Positions 7,541 to 16,299 of a stretch of 64,000 nucleotides of DNA are shown here, in pieces; position 1 is the first letter of the stretch; every line of letters begins with the position of its first letter. A program made the position numbers and the translations under genes. The stretch lies in assembly GCA_030715195.1 (NCBI GenBank), contig JAUYVI010000005.1, positions 310,001-374,000 on the forward strand, in the 5' to 3' direction. The notes under the pieces were generated by a model that was not told the origin of the DNA, ran no database searches, and saw only the letters and a list, made by a program, of their open reading frames with translations. The stretch is from Dongia sedimenti (GTDB lineage Bacteria > Pseudomonadota > Alphaproteobacteria > Dongiales > Dongiaceae).

Positions 7541-8395
7541 TCAACCCGTGAGGACTTCAATCTGTTCCGGGTGGTTGATGTCGATTCTTGGACCGTCATA
7601 GAGGTCCAGCCAGCCCCGGCAGCGAATCGGCTTAGACGTTAACCAGGCAAGATCCATCATAGCGGGGCCGCCCAGGTCCAGGACCGGCTTTTCCAGAACC
7701 AGCGTGAGGTCGGTGCGGCGGTCGGCGCCGAAATTGACGAAACCGACGCCCTTCACGATGGCGGCCGCAAAGACCCGCCCCTCGATGATCTGGAAGCTGC
7801 CGGCGAACCGGTCGAGTTTGGGATCGTCGGCCGCGCGCAGCGCGAAGATCGGGTGCCGCCAGATCCCGCGTGCGGCCTCGCGGGCCGGTGCTTCGGCTCG
7901 GAGCAGGGCGTCGAGTCCGAGCCGGTTCCGGCCGTCGCCATGGACTCGGGCCAGCCCTTCGCCGATCAGCGCCGCCTGCAGCCAGACGCCTTCGCTGTTG
8001 AAGGCCTGGGCAAGGCGCCGGCCATAGCGGTCGCGCTTGCCGGCATCCAGGCATAGGGTGATCGGCCGCGCGGCAACCAGCGCCTTCAGCGCGCCCGTCG
8101 CGGCCGTGGTCAGACTCGCCAAGCCCTCGTCACCCGGTGCCAGGTCGCGCTTCGGCGCCTCGATGGCGGCAAGACGGAGCGTCTCGCCGTTGGCGAGCCG
8201 CAATGTGTCGCCGTCGATGACGGCCGCGACCGCGGCGCTCTCGGGGGGCGACAGGCCGTCCGGCAGCGCAACCGTCTCGGCGCCGGCCGGCCGGAACCGC
8301 GCCAGGGAAAGACCGATGGCGCCGCCGAAAACCCGCCCCATTATCAGGTTGAGCAGGCTGCGGCGGGACGTGTAAGAAGGCTCCTCCACCCTCAC
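7541..8395 (-). CDS. Thermonuclease-like (SNase-fold) exported protein
   Basis: An SNase-fold protein with VIDGDTLRL followed by ETLRLAAIEAPK and then DRYGRRLAQAF. The Asp of DGDT and the two Arg equivalents are kept, but the family APE Glu (E43 of staphylococcal nuclease) reads Lys in APK, so nuclease activity is doubtful. The start is uncertain. ATG at 8341 gives 266 residues. GTG at 8395 or 8389 adds a segment reading SRRSLLNLI before a hydrophobic stretch and AGAE, which resembles a Tat signal peptide; I prefer this longer form. A much longer upstream reading is antisense to the peptidase gene and is rejected. Probably first gene of the protease-cyclase transcript. Confidence 0.7.
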   Translation of the reverse strand: MRVEEPSYTSRRSLLNLIMGRVFGGAIGLSLARFRPAGAETVALPDGLSPPESAAVAAVIDGDTLRLANGETLRLAAIEAPKRDLAPGDEGLASLTTAATGALKALVAARPITLCLDAGKRDRYGRRLAQAFNSEGVWLQAALIGEGLARVHGDGRNRLGLDALLRAEAPAREAARGIWRHPIFALRAADDPKLDRFAGSFQIIEGRVFAAAIVKGVGFVNFGADRRTDLTLVLEKPVLDLGGPAMMDLAWLTSKPIRCRGWLDLYDGPRIDINHPEQIEVLTG

Positions 8396-8422
8396 ATCCC
8401 CTGAGATCACGCGGAATCGCTG

Positions 8423-9373
8423 ATGGCGAGCAAAGACCTGTACCCCGAAATCGAGCCCTACGACACCGGCATGCTGCGGCTGGATGACCTCCACCAAATG
8501 TATTACGAGCAGTCCGGCAATCCCAAGGGCGTACCGGTCGTGTTCCTGCATGGCGGGCCCGGGGCGGGGGCCAATGCCACCCATCGCCGTTTCTTCGATC
8601 CCGGTTTCTACCGCATCGTGATCTTCGACCAGCGCGGCTCCGGCCGGTCGCGGCCTTTGGGCGAGATCCGCGACAACACGACGCCGCTGCTGATCCAGGA
8701 CATCGAACAGCTCCGGCAGCATCTCGGCATCGACAAATGGACCGTGTTCGGCGGCTCCTGGGGCTCGACGCTGGCCATCGCCTATGCGGAGTTTCATCCC
8801 GACCGGGTGCGCGCCCTGGCCTTGCGCGGTATCTTCCTGTGCCGGAAGTCGGAGATCGACTGGTTCCTCTACGGCCTGCGCGAGCTGGCGCCGGAAGCTT
8901 GGCGCAACTTCGCCGGCCATATTCCGGAAGCTGAGCGCGGCGACCTGCTGGATGCCTATCACAAGCGCTTGATGCATCCGGACGCGGCGGTCCACATGCC
9001 GGCGGCGCGTGCCTGGAGCGTTTATGAAGGGTCCTGCTCGACCCTGCTGCCCAGCCCGGAAACCGTGCGGGCCTTTGCCGGCGATGTGCTGGCCTTGGGG
9101 CTGTCGCGCATGGAAGCCCATTATTTCAAGCATGACATCTTCCTGCCGGAGAACTTCCTCCTGGCGAACATCGGGAAGATCCGCAAGATCCCGACCGTGA
9201 TCGTCCAGGGCCGCTACGACCTGGTCTGCCCGATCCGCACCGCGGACGAGCTGCACCAGGCTTGGCCGGAAGCGACCTATCAGGTGATTCCGGATGCCGG
9301 CCATTCGGCGATGGAGCCGGGAATCCGGGCGGCCCTGGTCGCCGCCATGGAGCGATTCAAGGACATCGCCTAG
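8423..9373 (+). CDS. pip: Proline iminopeptidase
   Basis: A 316-residue cytoplasmic alpha/beta-hydrolase of peptidase family S33 that removes N-terminal proline from peptides. HGGPG (43-47) forms the oxyanion region. The nucleophile is Ser112 in GGSWGS. The acid Asp is in GRYDLVCP and the base His is in AGHSA near the C-terminus. Length matches the usual 310-320 residues. It is divergent from the nuclease gene, whose longest start lies only about 27 bp away, so the two promoters must overlap. Confidence 0.94.
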   Translation: MASKDLYPEIEPYDTGMLRLDDLHQMYYEQSGNPKGVPVVFLHGGPGAGANATHRRFFDPGFYRIVIFDQRGSGRSRPLGEIRDNTTPLLIQDIEQLRQHLGIDKWTVFGGSWGSTLAIAYAEFHPDRVRALALRGIFLCRKSEIDWFLYGLRELAPEAWRNFAGHIPEAERGDLLDAYHKRLMHPDAAVHMPAARAWSVYEGSCSTLLPSPETVRAFAGDVLALGLSRMEAHYFKHDIFLPENFLLANIGKIRKIPTVIVQGRYDLVCPIRTADELHQAWPEATYQVIPDAGHSAMEPGIRAALVAAMERFKDIA

Positions 9374-9504
9374 GCCGCGCCCGAAACGGCGCGTCGGGCG
9401 GTCGCAGCGCCGTGCTGCAAGGGAACTGGCCTTCCCCCGTCGAGTTGTGATCCCAGGCGCGCGCGGCGGCGATCAAAGGCGTGTGTGGTGCGCGAAGAAC
9501 GCCA

Positions 9505-9529
9505 TCGAGTCCCTTGAAAAGAGACTCGA
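9505..9529. repeat. Hairpin upstream of the glucan locus
   Basis: TCGAGTC (9505-9511) pairs with GACTCGA (9523-9529), extended after one mismatch by CTT/AAG around a GAA loop. It lies in the 241-bp gap between pip and ndvB, 85 bp before the ndvB start, and has no T-run on the plus strand. It may be an operator or a leader hairpin. Confidence 0.35.
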
Positions 9530-9614
9530 AAAGGCCGAATCTGCTGCGCTGCGGTAGCGTGCCAAACCGGCAGACAAGCCGGGGCATCGACGTCGCCATT
9601 GCCAGGATTACCAG

Positions 9615-12263
9615 ATGCGTTTGTCCAATTGGCTGATCGGCCTTGTCGCGGCGGCCATCTTCGCCGCTGCCTGGGTTCTGATGAACCGGCCGGTGGAGCA
9701 GGAACCGTTTCAGGGCGACATCGCCGGCTTCTCGTATTCCGCTTGGCGCCAGGATCCCAACACGCTGGCCAAGCGCGAGCCGACCATCGACGAGATCAAG
9801 CAGGACCTGCAGCTGATCGCCGGGCGGGCGCGCTCGGTCCGCACCTATGAATCCACCGGCATCAGCGCGCAGATCCCGGCGCTGGCCAGCAATTACGGGC
9901 TGAGCGTGACCGCGGGCGCCTGGATCGACAAGGACGCGGAGAAGAACAGAGAAGAAGTCCGCAGCGTCATCAACATTGCCAACAAGGTCGGCAGCGTCAC
10001 CCAGGTGATCGTCGGCAATGAGGCCCTGCTGCACAATCTGGTCGAGAAGGAAGACCTGATCCGCTACATCCGCCAGGTGAAGGCGGAGACCGACGTGCCG
10101 GTCTCGACCGCGGAGCCGTTCCACGTCTGGCTCGATCCCAAGAACGCCGATCTGGTGAACGAGGTCGACTTCCTGGCGGTGCACATCCTGCCGTTCTGGA
10201 ACGGCGTGCCGGCCGACCAGGCGGTCGACCAGGTGATGGTGCATTACAACGAGCTCAGGAAGGCATTCCCGGACAAGCGCATCCTGATCGCCGAGGTCGG
10301 CTGGCCGAGCGAGGGCCTGACCCGCGTCGACAAGAGCGGCGCTTATGGCGGGCGGGGCGCCGTCGCCTCGCCGATCGAGCAAGGCAGATTCCTCCGCCAG
10401 TTCCTGGTCGAGGCCAAGAAGTCCGACCTCGACTACAACATCATCGAGGCCTTCGACGAGCCCTGGAAGATCAAGACCGAGGGCGGCGTCGGCGCCTATT
10501 GGGGCATCTGGAACGCCGACCGCGAATTGAAGCCGGCGCTGCAGGGCACGCTGGTCAACTACGCCAACTGGCAGTGGCTGGCGATCGCGACCCTCGCACT
10601 GGGCCTGCCCTTCGCGATCTGGATGATGCGCGGCGAGCTCGGCCTGACGCGGGTCGGCCGGTTCTTCGTGGCGTTGCTCGGCTGCGGCAGCATCATGATC
10701 GGCGTCTGGGTCTATGCCCAGTACAGTCAGCTCTATCTCACCTGGCTGGACATCGTGGCTCTGGTGATGATCGCGCCGGCGATTCTGCTGCTGCTAGTCA
10801 TCTTCCTGGTCGAAGGCCTGGAAATGGCGGTCAATCTCTGGCTCGGCCAGACCATGCGGCGCCTTGCCCCGCCGCCGGTGCCGCGGCGCTGGAAGACGCC
10901 CAAGGTGTCGGTGCACGTGCCTTGCTACAACGAGCCGCCGGACATGATGATCGAGACCATCCAGGCGCTCGAAAGGCTGCAATATCCGGACTTCGAAGTC
11001 CTGATCATCGACAACAACACCAAGGACGATGCGGTCTGGAAGCCGGTCGAGGCCTATATCAATTCGCTGGGCCGGCCGAACTTCAAGTTCTTCCACCTGC
11101 CGAAATGGCCGGGCTTCAAGGCCGGCGCGCTCAACTACGCGCTGACCCAGACGCACCCTGATGCCGAGGTGATCGCGACCATCGACAGCGATTACATCGT
11201 GCGCGCCAACTGGCTCGCCGATCTGGCGCCGCATTTCGCCGATCCGACCGTGGCGCTGGTGCAGGCGCCGCAGGATTATCGCGACGCCGCCGGCGATCTC
11301 TTCAAGCGCATGTGTTTCTGGGAATATGCCGGCTTCTTCTTCCTCGGCATGAAGACCCGCGACGAGAAGAACGCCATCATCCAGCACGGCACGATGGCGC
11401 TCATTCGCAAATCGGCGCTGGTGCAGGCCGGCGGCTGGGCCGAATGGTGCATCACCGAGGATGCCGAGCTGGGCCTGCGCCTGTTCGAGGCCGGCCACCG
11501 CGCGGTCTATACCGAGAAGAGCTACGGCAAGGGCCTGATGCCCGACAGCTTCGTCGCGTATCGCAAGCAGCGCTACCGCTGGGCCTATGGCGCGATGATG
11601 ATCATGAAGCGGCATTGGCGCGAGCTGCTGCCGTTCGGCCAGTCGAAGCTGCACCCGCAACAGCGCTATCAGTTCCTGGCGGGCTGGCTGCCCTGGATCG
11701 CCGACGGGCTGCAGCTTTCCTTCATCATCCTGGCGCTGGCCTGGACCGCCGGCATGATCCTGGCGCCCAACATGATGCAGCCGCCGCTGACGCTCTATCT
11801 GATCGTCACGCTCGGCATGTTTTTCTTCAAGGTCGGCAAGTCGATCTGGCTCTATTCCCAGAAAGTGCCCTGCGGATTCCTCGACAATCTCGGCGCCTCG
11901 ATCGCGGGCCTCGCGGTCTCCTATTCCGTCGCGAAGGCGGTGTGGCGCGGCACTTTCACCAACAACCTGCCGTTCCACCGCACGCCGAAGATGGAGAACG
12001 CGCCGGCTTTGATCCGCGGCTTCGTCGATGCCTGGGAAGAGACCGTGATCGCCGCCGTGCTGATCGGCAGCGGCATCTGGGTCGCGATGACCCGCGGCGC
12101 CTGGGAGCCCTCGGCCATGCTCTGGGCGATCCTGCTCTTCGTGCAGGCGCTGCCCTTCGTCTCGGCGCTGATCATGTCGATGATCGCCGTACTGCCGTTC
12201 AAGAAGCCGGCGAACCCGCTGCCGGGCATCGCGCTCGGCACCGAACTCGGCCGGGCGAAGTAG
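9615..12263 (+). CDS. ndvB: GH17-GT2 fusion, NdvB-like beta-glucan synthase
   Basis: An 882-residue inner-membrane protein. After one N-terminal TM (6-22) comes a GH17 domain (about 33-315) with acid/base Glu136 (VGNE) and nucleophile Glu227 (AEVGWPS). Two or three TMs follow, then a GT2 domain (about 428-660) with VPCYNEP, IDSD (D524, D526), TED (615-616) and QRYRW (652-656), and then further TMs. This matches Bradyrhizobium NdvB, the beta-1,3-glucosyltransferase for cyclic beta-(1,3)(1,6)-glucan, where the GH17 part remodels or branches the chain. The adjacent NdvC-like gene supports this. Linkage type is inferred. Confidence 0.85.
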   Translation: MRLSNWLIGLVAAAIFAAAWVLMNRPVEQEPFQGDIAGFSYSAWRQDPNTLAKREPTIDEIKQDLQLIAGRARSVRTYESTGISAQIPALASNYGLSVTAGAWIDKDAEKNREEVRSVINIANKVGSVTQVIVGNEALLHNLVEKEDLIRYIRQVKAETDVPVSTAEPFHVWLDPKNADLVNEVDFLAVHILPFWNGVPADQAVDQVMVHYNELRKAFPDKRILIAEVGWPSEGLTRVDKSGAYGGRGAVASPIEQGRFLRQFLVEAKKSDLDYNIIEAFDEPWKIKTEGGVGAYWGIWNADRELKPALQGTLVNYANWQWLAIATLALGLPFAIWMMRGELGLTRVGRFFVALLGCGSIMIGVWVYAQYSQLYLTWLDIVALVMIAPAILLLLVIFLVEGLEMAVNLWLGQTMRRLAPPPVPRRWKTPKVSVHVPCYNEPPDMMIETIQALERLQYPDFEVLIIDNNTKDDAVWKPVEAYINSLGRPNFKFFHLPKWPGFKAGALNYALTQTHPDAEVIATIDSDYIVRANWLADLAPHFADPTVALVQAPQDYRDAAGDLFKRMCFWEYAGFFFLGMKTRDEKNAIIQHGTMALIRKSALVQAGGWAEWCITEDAELGLRLFEAGHRAVYTEKSYGKGLMPDSFVAYRKQRYRWAYGAMMIMKRHWRELLPFGQSKLHPQQRYQFLAGWLPWIADGLQLSFIILALAWTAGMILAPNMMQPPLTLYLIVTLGMFFFKVGKSIWLYSQKVPCGFLDNLGASIAGLAVSYSVAKAVWRGTFTNNLPFHRTPKMENAPALIRGFVDAWEETVIAAVLIGSGIWVAMTRGAWEPSAMLWAILLFVQALPFVSALIMSMIAVLPFKKPANPLPGIALGTELGRAK

Positions 12264-12267
12264 GGAG

Positions 12268-13956
12268 ATGCGGGGGGCAATCGGGTGGTTGCCGCCGCTG
12301 CTCGCGGCGGCCGCTTTGACGCTGGCGGCCTGGGCCTGGCTTGGCCATCCGGTTGCTCTGCCGCCGGCCCCGGAAGCGAAGCTTCACTGCGCCAGCTACA
12401 CGCCGTTCCGCGGTAACCAGACTCCGTTCAATCCCGCGCTGATCATTCCGAAGGCGCAGATCGAAGAAGACCTCAAGCAGCTACAACCGGTCACCGATTG
12501 CATCCGCACCTATGCGGTGAACCAGGGCCTCGACCAGGCCGTGCCGGCGGCGGCGGCGCTGGGCATGAAGGTCATGCTCGGAATCTGGATCGGCCGCAAC
12601 ATGGCTGACAACGAGGCGCAAATCGCGACGGCAATCACACTCGCCAAGGCGCATCCGGAAACCGTGCGCGCGATCATCGTCGGCAACGAAGTGCTGCTGC
12701 GCGGCGAACAGACCGGCGAGACGCTGGCCGGAATGGCGCGGCGGATCAGGGCGGAGGCGGGCGTTCCGGTCACCTACGCCGATGTCTGGGAATTCTGGCT
12801 GCGGGCGCCGGAGGCGCTGAAGCAGTCCGTCGATTTCATCACCATCCACATCCTGCCCTATTGGGAGGACGACCCGCTCCCGGTTTCCGCGGCGGTGAAG
12901 CATCTCGAGACCATCGTTGCCGAGGTGCAGGAGGCTTTTCCCGGCCGCGAGATCGTGATCGGCGAAACCGGCTGGCCGAGCGAAGGCCGCTGGCGCGAGG
13001 ATGCCGCGCCTTCCATCGTCAACCAGGCACGCTACCTGCGCGAGTTCCTGGTCTACGCCAAGGCGCATGAACTCGATTACAATTTCATCGAAGCGTTCGA
13101 TCAACCCTGGAAGCGCTACCAGGAAGGCACCGCCGGCGGCTTCTGGGGCCTGTTCCACGAAGACCGTACGCCGAAATTCTCCTGGGATCAGCCGGTCAGC
13201 AATTATCCGTTCTGGCCGGGCTTTGCTGGAATCTCCGTCGCACTCGGCCTCGGCATTCTGGCCCTGGCGAGGTTCTGGCGAAATCCGGCCGGTGCCGCCG
13301 CGCGCTTCCTCTGCGCCTTCGGCGCGATGCTGGCCGGCACGGCTTTGGTGCTGCACTTCCCGCATGGCTGGCTCGCCTCGCGCTACGACCCGAAGTGGAT
13401 CCTGGACTGGGAATGGATCCTCGAATGCGTGATCGGTGTGCAGGCTTTCGTGACGGCGGTGCTGCTGATCGCGGTCGCACTCGCCGGCCGGCTCCGCGAC
13501 GCCGGCGCTTCGCTTTTGGAAGGCATCGCCTGGATCCGTCGCCCATTCCGCCTTCCCACCATCCGCGAAAGCATCGCGATCCTGCGCCTGGCGGCCTTGC
13601 TCGGCGCGGCCACCGTGTCGCTGGGGCTCTGCTTCGATCCGCGCTACAAGGATTTCCCAATTGCGGCCTATGTCGTCCCGGCGCTGTTCTTCCTGGTGGC
13701 GGACATCGCTCGCGGCGGACTCTTCGCGGCGTTGAGCGACCGGCGCGAGGAAGCGGGATTCGCGCTGCTGCTGGCCGGCACGGCGATCTATGTCTTCGCC
13801 AACGAGACGCCGCTCAACCTGATGGCCGACATTTGGGTCGTGCTGACCCTGCTGCTGGCGGTGCCAGGCATTGGTGCCTGGCGCGGCCTGTTTCAGCGCC
13901 TAAGAATGAGCAGCAATCCCGCCAGCAAGCCGACCGCCGCCAGCCCGGTGTTGTAG
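12268..13956 (+). CDS. ndvC: GH17 membrane protein, NdvC-like glucan branching enzyme
   Basis: A 562-residue protein, close to the roughly 62 kDa of bradyrhizobial NdvC. After an N-terminal TM (8-27) comes a GH17 domain with Glu141 (VGNE) and Glu233 (IGETGWPSEG), followed by about seven C-terminal TMs. There is no GT2 domain, so the likely role is transglycosylation that sets the beta-1,6 links on glucan made by the NdvB-like enzyme. It starts 4 bp after ndvB. The SD-like AGGGAG at 12262-12267 touches the ATG, an unusually short spacing, so TTG 12289 is a possible alternative start. Its 3' end overlaps a convergent membrane-protein gene by 64 bp. Confidence 0.8.
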   Translation: MRGAIGWLPPLLAAAALTLAAWAWLGHPVALPPAPEAKLHCASYTPFRGNQTPFNPALIIPKAQIEEDLKQLQPVTDCIRTYAVNQGLDQAVPAAAALGMKVMLGIWIGRNMADNEAQIATAITLAKAHPETVRAIIVGNEVLLRGEQTGETLAGMARRIRAEAGVPVTYADVWEFWLRAPEALKQSVDFITIHILPYWEDDPLPVSAAVKHLETIVAEVQEAFPGREIVIGETGWPSEGRWREDAAPSIVNQARYLREFLVYAKAHELDYNFIEAFDQPWKRYQEGTAGGFWGLFHEDRTPKFSWDQPVSNYPFWPGFAGISVALGLGILALARFWRNPAGAAARFLCAFGAMLAGTALVLHFPHGWLASRYDPKWILDWEWILECVIGVQAFVTAVLLIAVALAGRLRDAGASLLEGIAWIRRPFRLPTIRESIAILRLAALLGAATVSLGLCFDPRYKDFPIAAYVVPALFFLVADIARGGLFAALSDRREEAGFALLLAGTAIYVFANETPLNLMADIWVVLTLLLAVPGIGAWRGLFQRLRMSSNPASKPTAASPVL

Positions 13957-14282
13957 AGCACCACGCCGATCAACCCCACGACCAGCGCCACCAGGGCCAG
14001 CCAATACCAGCGCGTCAGCAGGCTGAGCAGCCCGGCGGCCAGCGCCACCAGGCCCCAGCCGTCCAGCTGATGAATCCGGATCACCACATACCGCGCTTCG
14101 CACCACCAGGGCGGCGGCAGCGCCGCGCAGGAGAGGCCGATCTCGGTCGATTCGATCCAGACATAGCGCGTGACCAGCGCCACGCCGAGCGCAACGCCGC
14201 CCAGGATCAGGGGCACCAGCCAGGCCCTCCAGGCGGCGCCCCGCCGACGATTATCCTCGAGGAGTGTGGTAGAGTTCGGCAT
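13893..14282 (-). CDS. Small membrane protein of unknown function
   Basis: A 129-residue protein with about four hydrophobic helices (roughly 21-42, 72-88, 90-103 and 104-126) and a loop after the first that holds two Cys and PPPWWCEARY. That loop may be periplasmic and disulphide-bonded. I do not recognise a family. It overlaps the 3' end of ndvC by 64 bp on the opposite strand and starts about 100 bp from the divergent glycosyltransferase gene. Position suggests, but does not prove, a link to glucan production. Confidence 0.65.
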   Translation of the reverse strand: MPNSTTLLEDNRRRGAAWRAWLVPLILGGVALGVALVTRYVWIESTEIGLSCAALPPPWWCEARYVVIRIHQLDGWGLVALAAGLLSLLTRWYWLALVALVVGLIGVVLYNTGLAAVGLLAGLLLILRR

Positions 14283-14379
14283 CGGTGTCCTGTCGGGGCC
14301 GCGTGGGGACGGGCGCTGAGCGATACCAGGAATTTCACGGGTTGTTAACCCGCTGCCGCAGATGGTGCGCGGGGATCAA

Positions 14380-15384
14380 ATGGGTGCCATGACCACGAAC
14401 CGGCCCATCGCCGAAGTGACCGATCCGCCGAGCCTCCTGTCCGAGGCGCGGTTCGCCGTCCTGCGCATCGCCGTCCTGGTGCCCTGTTACAACGAGGCCG
14501 CGGCCATCGCCCAGGTCATCAACGGTTTTCGCCAGGCCCTGCCGCAGGCTCGCATCCTGGTCTTCGACAACAACTCGACCGACGACACGGTTGCCATCGC
14601 CCGGCAGGCCGGCGCCGAAACGCGCCACGTGCCGCGCCAGGGCAAGGGCAACGTGGTTCGCCGCATGTTCGCCGATGTCGAGGCCGATCTTTATGTGCTG
14701 GTCGATGGCGACGCCACCTATGACGCGGCCAGCGCGCCGAAGCTGATCGAGAAGCTGCTCGCCGAAGGCCTCGACATGGTGGTCGGCGCGCGCAAGGACA
14801 CCGCGATCGAGGCCTATCGCCCTGGCCATCGCTTCGGCAACCGGGTGCTGACCGAGTTCGTGGCCCGGGTGTTCGGCCGCGCCTTCAACGACATCCTCTC
14901 CGGCTACCGGGTGTTCTCGCGGCGCTTCGTGAAATCCTTTCCGGCGGTTTCCATCGGTTTCGAGATCGAGACCGAGCTCACCATCCACGCGCTCGAGCTT
15001 CGCATGCCGATCGCCGAGATCGAGACGCCGTATTACGCGCGCCCCGCCGGCTCGGCCAGCAAGCTCAACACCTGGCGCGACGGCGCGCGGATCCTGCGGA
15101 TGATTCTGCGGCTCTATCAGCTGCAGCGTCCGCTCGCCTTCTTCTCCTGGATCGGCGGGGGGCTCGCCGCGGTCGCGATCGTCCTGGCGATTCCCGTCGT
15201 CATCACCTTCATCGAGACCGGGCTGGTGCCGCGCTTGCCGACGGCGGTGTTATCGACTGGCCTGATGCTGCTGGCCTCGCTCTCTCTCACCTGCGGCCTG
15301 ATCCTTGACAACGTCACCCGGGGGCGCCAGGAGATGAAGCGTCTCTTCTATCTCGGCATCGAGGGTATCCGGCGCGACAGCTGA
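14380..15384 (+). CDS. GT2 glycosyltransferase, polyprenyl-phosphate sugar transferase type
   Basis: A 334-residue protein: GT2 catalytic domain (about 25-235) with VLVPCYNEAAAI, FDNNSTDDT and DGDATYD (the DxD metal site), then two C-terminal TMs (about 258-280 and 292-315). This is the layout of DPM1-like enzymes that load a sugar onto an undecaprenyl-phosphate carrier. I chose ATG 14380, preceded by GGGGA at 14371-14375. ATG 14362 and ATG 14389 are alternatives. It may feed sugar to the glucan locus or to another envelope polymer. Confidence 0.85.
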   Translation: MGAMTTNRPIAEVTDPPSLLSEARFAVLRIAVLVPCYNEAAAIAQVINGFRQALPQARILVFDNNSTDDTVAIARQAGAETRHVPRQGKGNVVRRMFADVEADLYVLVDGDATYDAASAPKLIEKLLAEGLDMVVGARKDTAIEAYRPGHRFGNRVLTEFVARVFGRAFNDILSGYRVFSRRFVKSFPAVSIGFEIETELTIHALELRMPIAEIETPYYARPAGSASKLNTWRDGARILRMILRLYQLQRPLAFFSWIGGGLAAVAIVLAIPVVITFIETGLVPRLPTAVLSTGLMLLASLSLTCGLILDNVTRGRQEMKRLFYLGIEGIRRDS

Positions 15385-15411
15385 TCCCTGCCGTCCGCAA
15401 AAGGATCAGCG

Positions 15412-16299
15412 ATGAAGACCCCTCTCATTCTCGACGGCGGCATGGGCCGCGAATTGAACCGCAGCGGCGCGCCGTTTCGTCAGCCGGAATGGTCGGCCCT
15501 GGCCCTGATCGAAGCACCGGAATTCGTGCGCCGCGCCCATGACGCCTTCATCGCCGCGGGGGCTGACGCGATCACGACCAACTCCTACGCCGTCGTGCCC
15601 TTCCATATCGGCGAAGCGCGCTTCCGCAAGGACGGCCGCATGCTGGCCGACCGCGCCGGCCGGATCGCCCGGGAGGCCGCGGACGCAGCCCCGCGCAAGG
15701 TCACGGTGGCGGGCTCGCTGCCGCCGCTCTTCGGCTCCTATCGCCCCGATCTCTTCGTCGAGAAAGACGCGCAGGGCATCGCCGAGATTCTGATCGCCGG
15801 CCTGGCACCCCATGTCGACGTCTGGCTTGCCGAGACCCAGGGCTCGATCGCGGAAGCCGCCGCGCTGCGCAAGGCGCTCGGCAACGATCCGCGCCCGTTC
15901 TGGGTCTCCTTCACGCTGGAGGACGGCGCCTCCGCAATGCCGCCGCGCCTGCGCTCCCAGGAGCCGGTCGAAGACGCGGTCCGCGCGGCGCTGGCCTGGA
16001 AGGCGGAAGCCCTGCTGTTCAATTGCAGCCAGCCCGAAGTGATGGCCGCGGCGCTTGATGTCGCAGGCAAGACGCTGGGCGATGCGAAGCTCACGCTCGG
16101 CGTCTACGCCAACGCCTTCCCGCCCCAGGACAAGGACGCGGAAGCCAATGCGGGCCTCAGCGACATCCGCGCCGATCTCGACCCGTCGCGCTACCTGAGC
16201 TTCGTGCAGGATTGGCTGAAGTGCGGCGCCAGCATCGTCGGCGGCTGCTGCGGCATCGGCCCGGAGCATATCGCCGCGATCCGCAAGGCGGTCAGCTGA
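15412..16299 (+). CDS. Homocysteine S-methyltransferase family protein
   Basis: A 295-residue TIM-barrel protein of the zinc-dependent methyltransferase family that moves a methyl group from S-methylmethionine or a related donor to homocysteine or another thiol. LDGGMGREL opens the barrel. The three zinc-ligand Cys are in FNCSQP and GGCCGI near the C-terminus. Length matches MmuM/YagD-type enzymes, and the cobalamin-binding modules of MetH are absent. AAGGATCAGCG just before the ATG serves as ribosome site. The 3' end overlaps the convergent SDR gene by 8 bp. Donor and acceptor are not certain. Confidence 0.88.
   Translation: MKTPLILDGGMGRELNRSGAPFRQPEWSALALIEAPEFVRRAHDAFIAAGADAITTNSYAVVPFHIGEARFRKDGRMLADRAGRIAREAADAAPRKVTVAGSLPPLFGSYRPDLFVEKDAQGIAEILIAGLAPHVDVWLAETQGSIAEAAALRKALGNDPRPFWVSFTLEDGASAMPPRLRSQEPVEDAVRAALAWKAEALLFNCSQPEVMAAALDVAGKTLGDAKLTLGVYANAFPPQDKDAEANAGLSDIRADLDPSRYLSFVQDWLKCGASIVGGCCGIGPEHIAAIRKAVS

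Noticed and set aside
7541-9304. A single 587-residue leftward reading frame covering the nuclease and beyond.
   Set aside because: Its first 300 codons are antisense to the proline iminopeptidase gene and match no protein pattern; the real gene is only the 3' part.
10794-11978. A 394-residue leftward frame opposite the NdvB-like gene.
   Set aside because: It is a shadow of the GT2 coding strand in GC-rich DNA: rich in Arg, His and Gln and without domains.
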